Below, piece after piece: positions 63,565-64,000 of a DNA stretch of 64,000 nucleotides. Numbering within the stretch: the stretch's first letter is position 1; each line of letters starts with the position of its first letter. The translations under genes were made by a program, and so were the position numbers. The notes beneath the pieces are model-generated. The model worked only from the letters and a program-made list of their open reading frames with translations, made no database searches and was not told the origin of the DNA. The stretch comes from 66-474 sp035281745 (GTDB lineage Bacteria; Pseudomonadota; Gammaproteobacteria; Xanthomonadales; Rhodanobacteraceae): NCBI GenBank assembly GCA_035281745.1, contig DATEDI010000001.1, positions 1 through 64,000 on the forward strand. Direction: 5' to 3'.

Positions 63565-64000
63565 GGATCGGTTGGCGCCGGGACGTCCTCGGGCTGCGCT
63601 TCCAGCCCAGCCGCCACCGGCCGCGCGGCGCCGCCCTGGAATTCCACCCAGATCGGTGTGCGCTGCACGTGGCCGAAGGCATCCATTGTCAGTTGCCCGG
63701 ATGCGCCCGGCACATAACTGCCCGGATGCGAGCGCATCCAGCCGAGGTAGGGGACGAGCGCGTACGCGTCCATGCCGAATGCGAACAGGCGCGCCGCGGG
63801 GCCACCGGCCGTCACGAGTTGCGAAGCCAGCGTGGTGTGGTCGGGCAGCCCGGCCTGCGCGTCGTACAGCCAGGGTTCGTCGCAGAAGCGCAGGCCATCG
63901 AGGTCGGCGTCTGCGGTGGGGTTGCCGTCACCCGAGTACACCATGGACGTGGAAAACACCGGCAGCGTCGAACGCGCCAGCCGCAATTGCGGCAGCAACA
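63561..64000 (-). CDS. lpoA: LpoA, PBP1A activator lipoprotein (partial, C-terminal)
   Basis: Only the C-terminal 145 or so residues are in the window; the gene runs off the right edge. The piece has the periplasmic-binding-protein-like end of LpoA: LPVFSTSMVYSGDGN, GLRFCDEPWLYDAQAG and a LFAFGMDAYALVPYL element, plus an Ala/Pro tail. LpoA stimulates PBP1A at the outer membrane. Identified by this fold and by the lpoA-yraN order. Confidence 0.88.
   Translation of the reverse strand, partial: LLPQLRLARSTLPVFSTSMVYSGDGNPTADADLDGLRFCDEPWLYDAQAGLPDHTTLASQLVTAGGPAARLFAFGMDAYALVPYLGWMRSHPGSYVPGASGQLTMDAFGHVQRTPIWVEFQGGAARPVAAGLEAQPEDVPAPTDP

Overview
The window looks like a chromosomal stretch from a high-GC gammaproteobacterium of the Xanthomonadales/Lysobacterales, most like the Rhodanobacteraceae (Dyella/Rhodanobacter type). 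This is inferred from gene order (mreBCD-mrdA-rodA, petABC-sspAB, ybgC-tolQRAB-pal-cpoB-queC, lpoA-yraN-dolP) and protein character, not from a marker search. Nearly all of it is core, vertically inherited gene content. I see no prophage, insertion sequence, CRISPR array, rRNA operon or defence island.

Layout. 1-402: non-coding, rich in hairpins. 403-6194 (minus): the rod-shape and elongasome operon mreB-mreC-mreD-mrdA-rodA. 6407-13459: a PfkB-type kinase, two secreted proteins (one a PEP-CTERM protein with a good sigma-54 promoter match), a DUF885 metallopeptidase-like protein, a GFA protein, a DUF3298 lipoprotein and dusA. 13568-16612: PepSY protein, phoP-phoQ and a small secreted protein. 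16712-22813: birA-coaX, a SPOR protein, tRNA-Thr, an Hpt protein, arginase and a PAS-GGDEF cyclase. 22929-32510: aspS, yebC, ruvC-ruvA, two tandem kup potassium transporters, a basic DUF6496 protein and a displaced ruvB. 32630-38815: ybgC-tolQRAB-pal-cpoB, queC and tRNA-Lys. 39049-48687: FMN reductase, POT transporter, a group of small stress and envelope proteins, a deaminase, an ArsR regulator opposite a NIPSNAP protein, glnS, and DUF2007-apt. 48805-54039: DegS-like protease, cytochrome bc1 (petABC) and sspAB. 54524-64000: DUF3301 protein, a secreted protein, a RelA-type synthetase, a TPR protein, an SDR protein, a GT2 glycosyltransferase, a UDG-family protein, and dolP-yraN-lpoA (lpoA is cut by the window edge).

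Functional themes. Several blocks concern the envelope: elongasome, Tol-Pal, LpoA/DolP, DegS and PhoPQ. Others are DNA repair (RuvABC, UDG), RNA and translation genes (AspRS, GlnRS, DusA, QueC, two tRNAs), respiration (bc1) and stress signalling (RelA, SspAB, GGDEF, CsbD/BON/DUF1328 proteins). Operons are very compact, with many four-base ATGA/GTGA overlaps.

The most unusual signal is not a gene. It is a family of dispersed intergenic repeats of about 90-115 bp, each built from two palindromes: one around GCGATCATCCCTGATCGC, the other around CCAGAACGGCCATCCATGG. Five loci hold seven recognisable units and there are two half-copies. In two genes (the kinase and coaX) the repeat supplies the last codons and the stop. 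A different repeat, containing CAGAGTGACTTTT, does the same for ruvB. I found no clearly undescribed protein system. The repeat family and its overlap with stop codons is the best candidate for something new.
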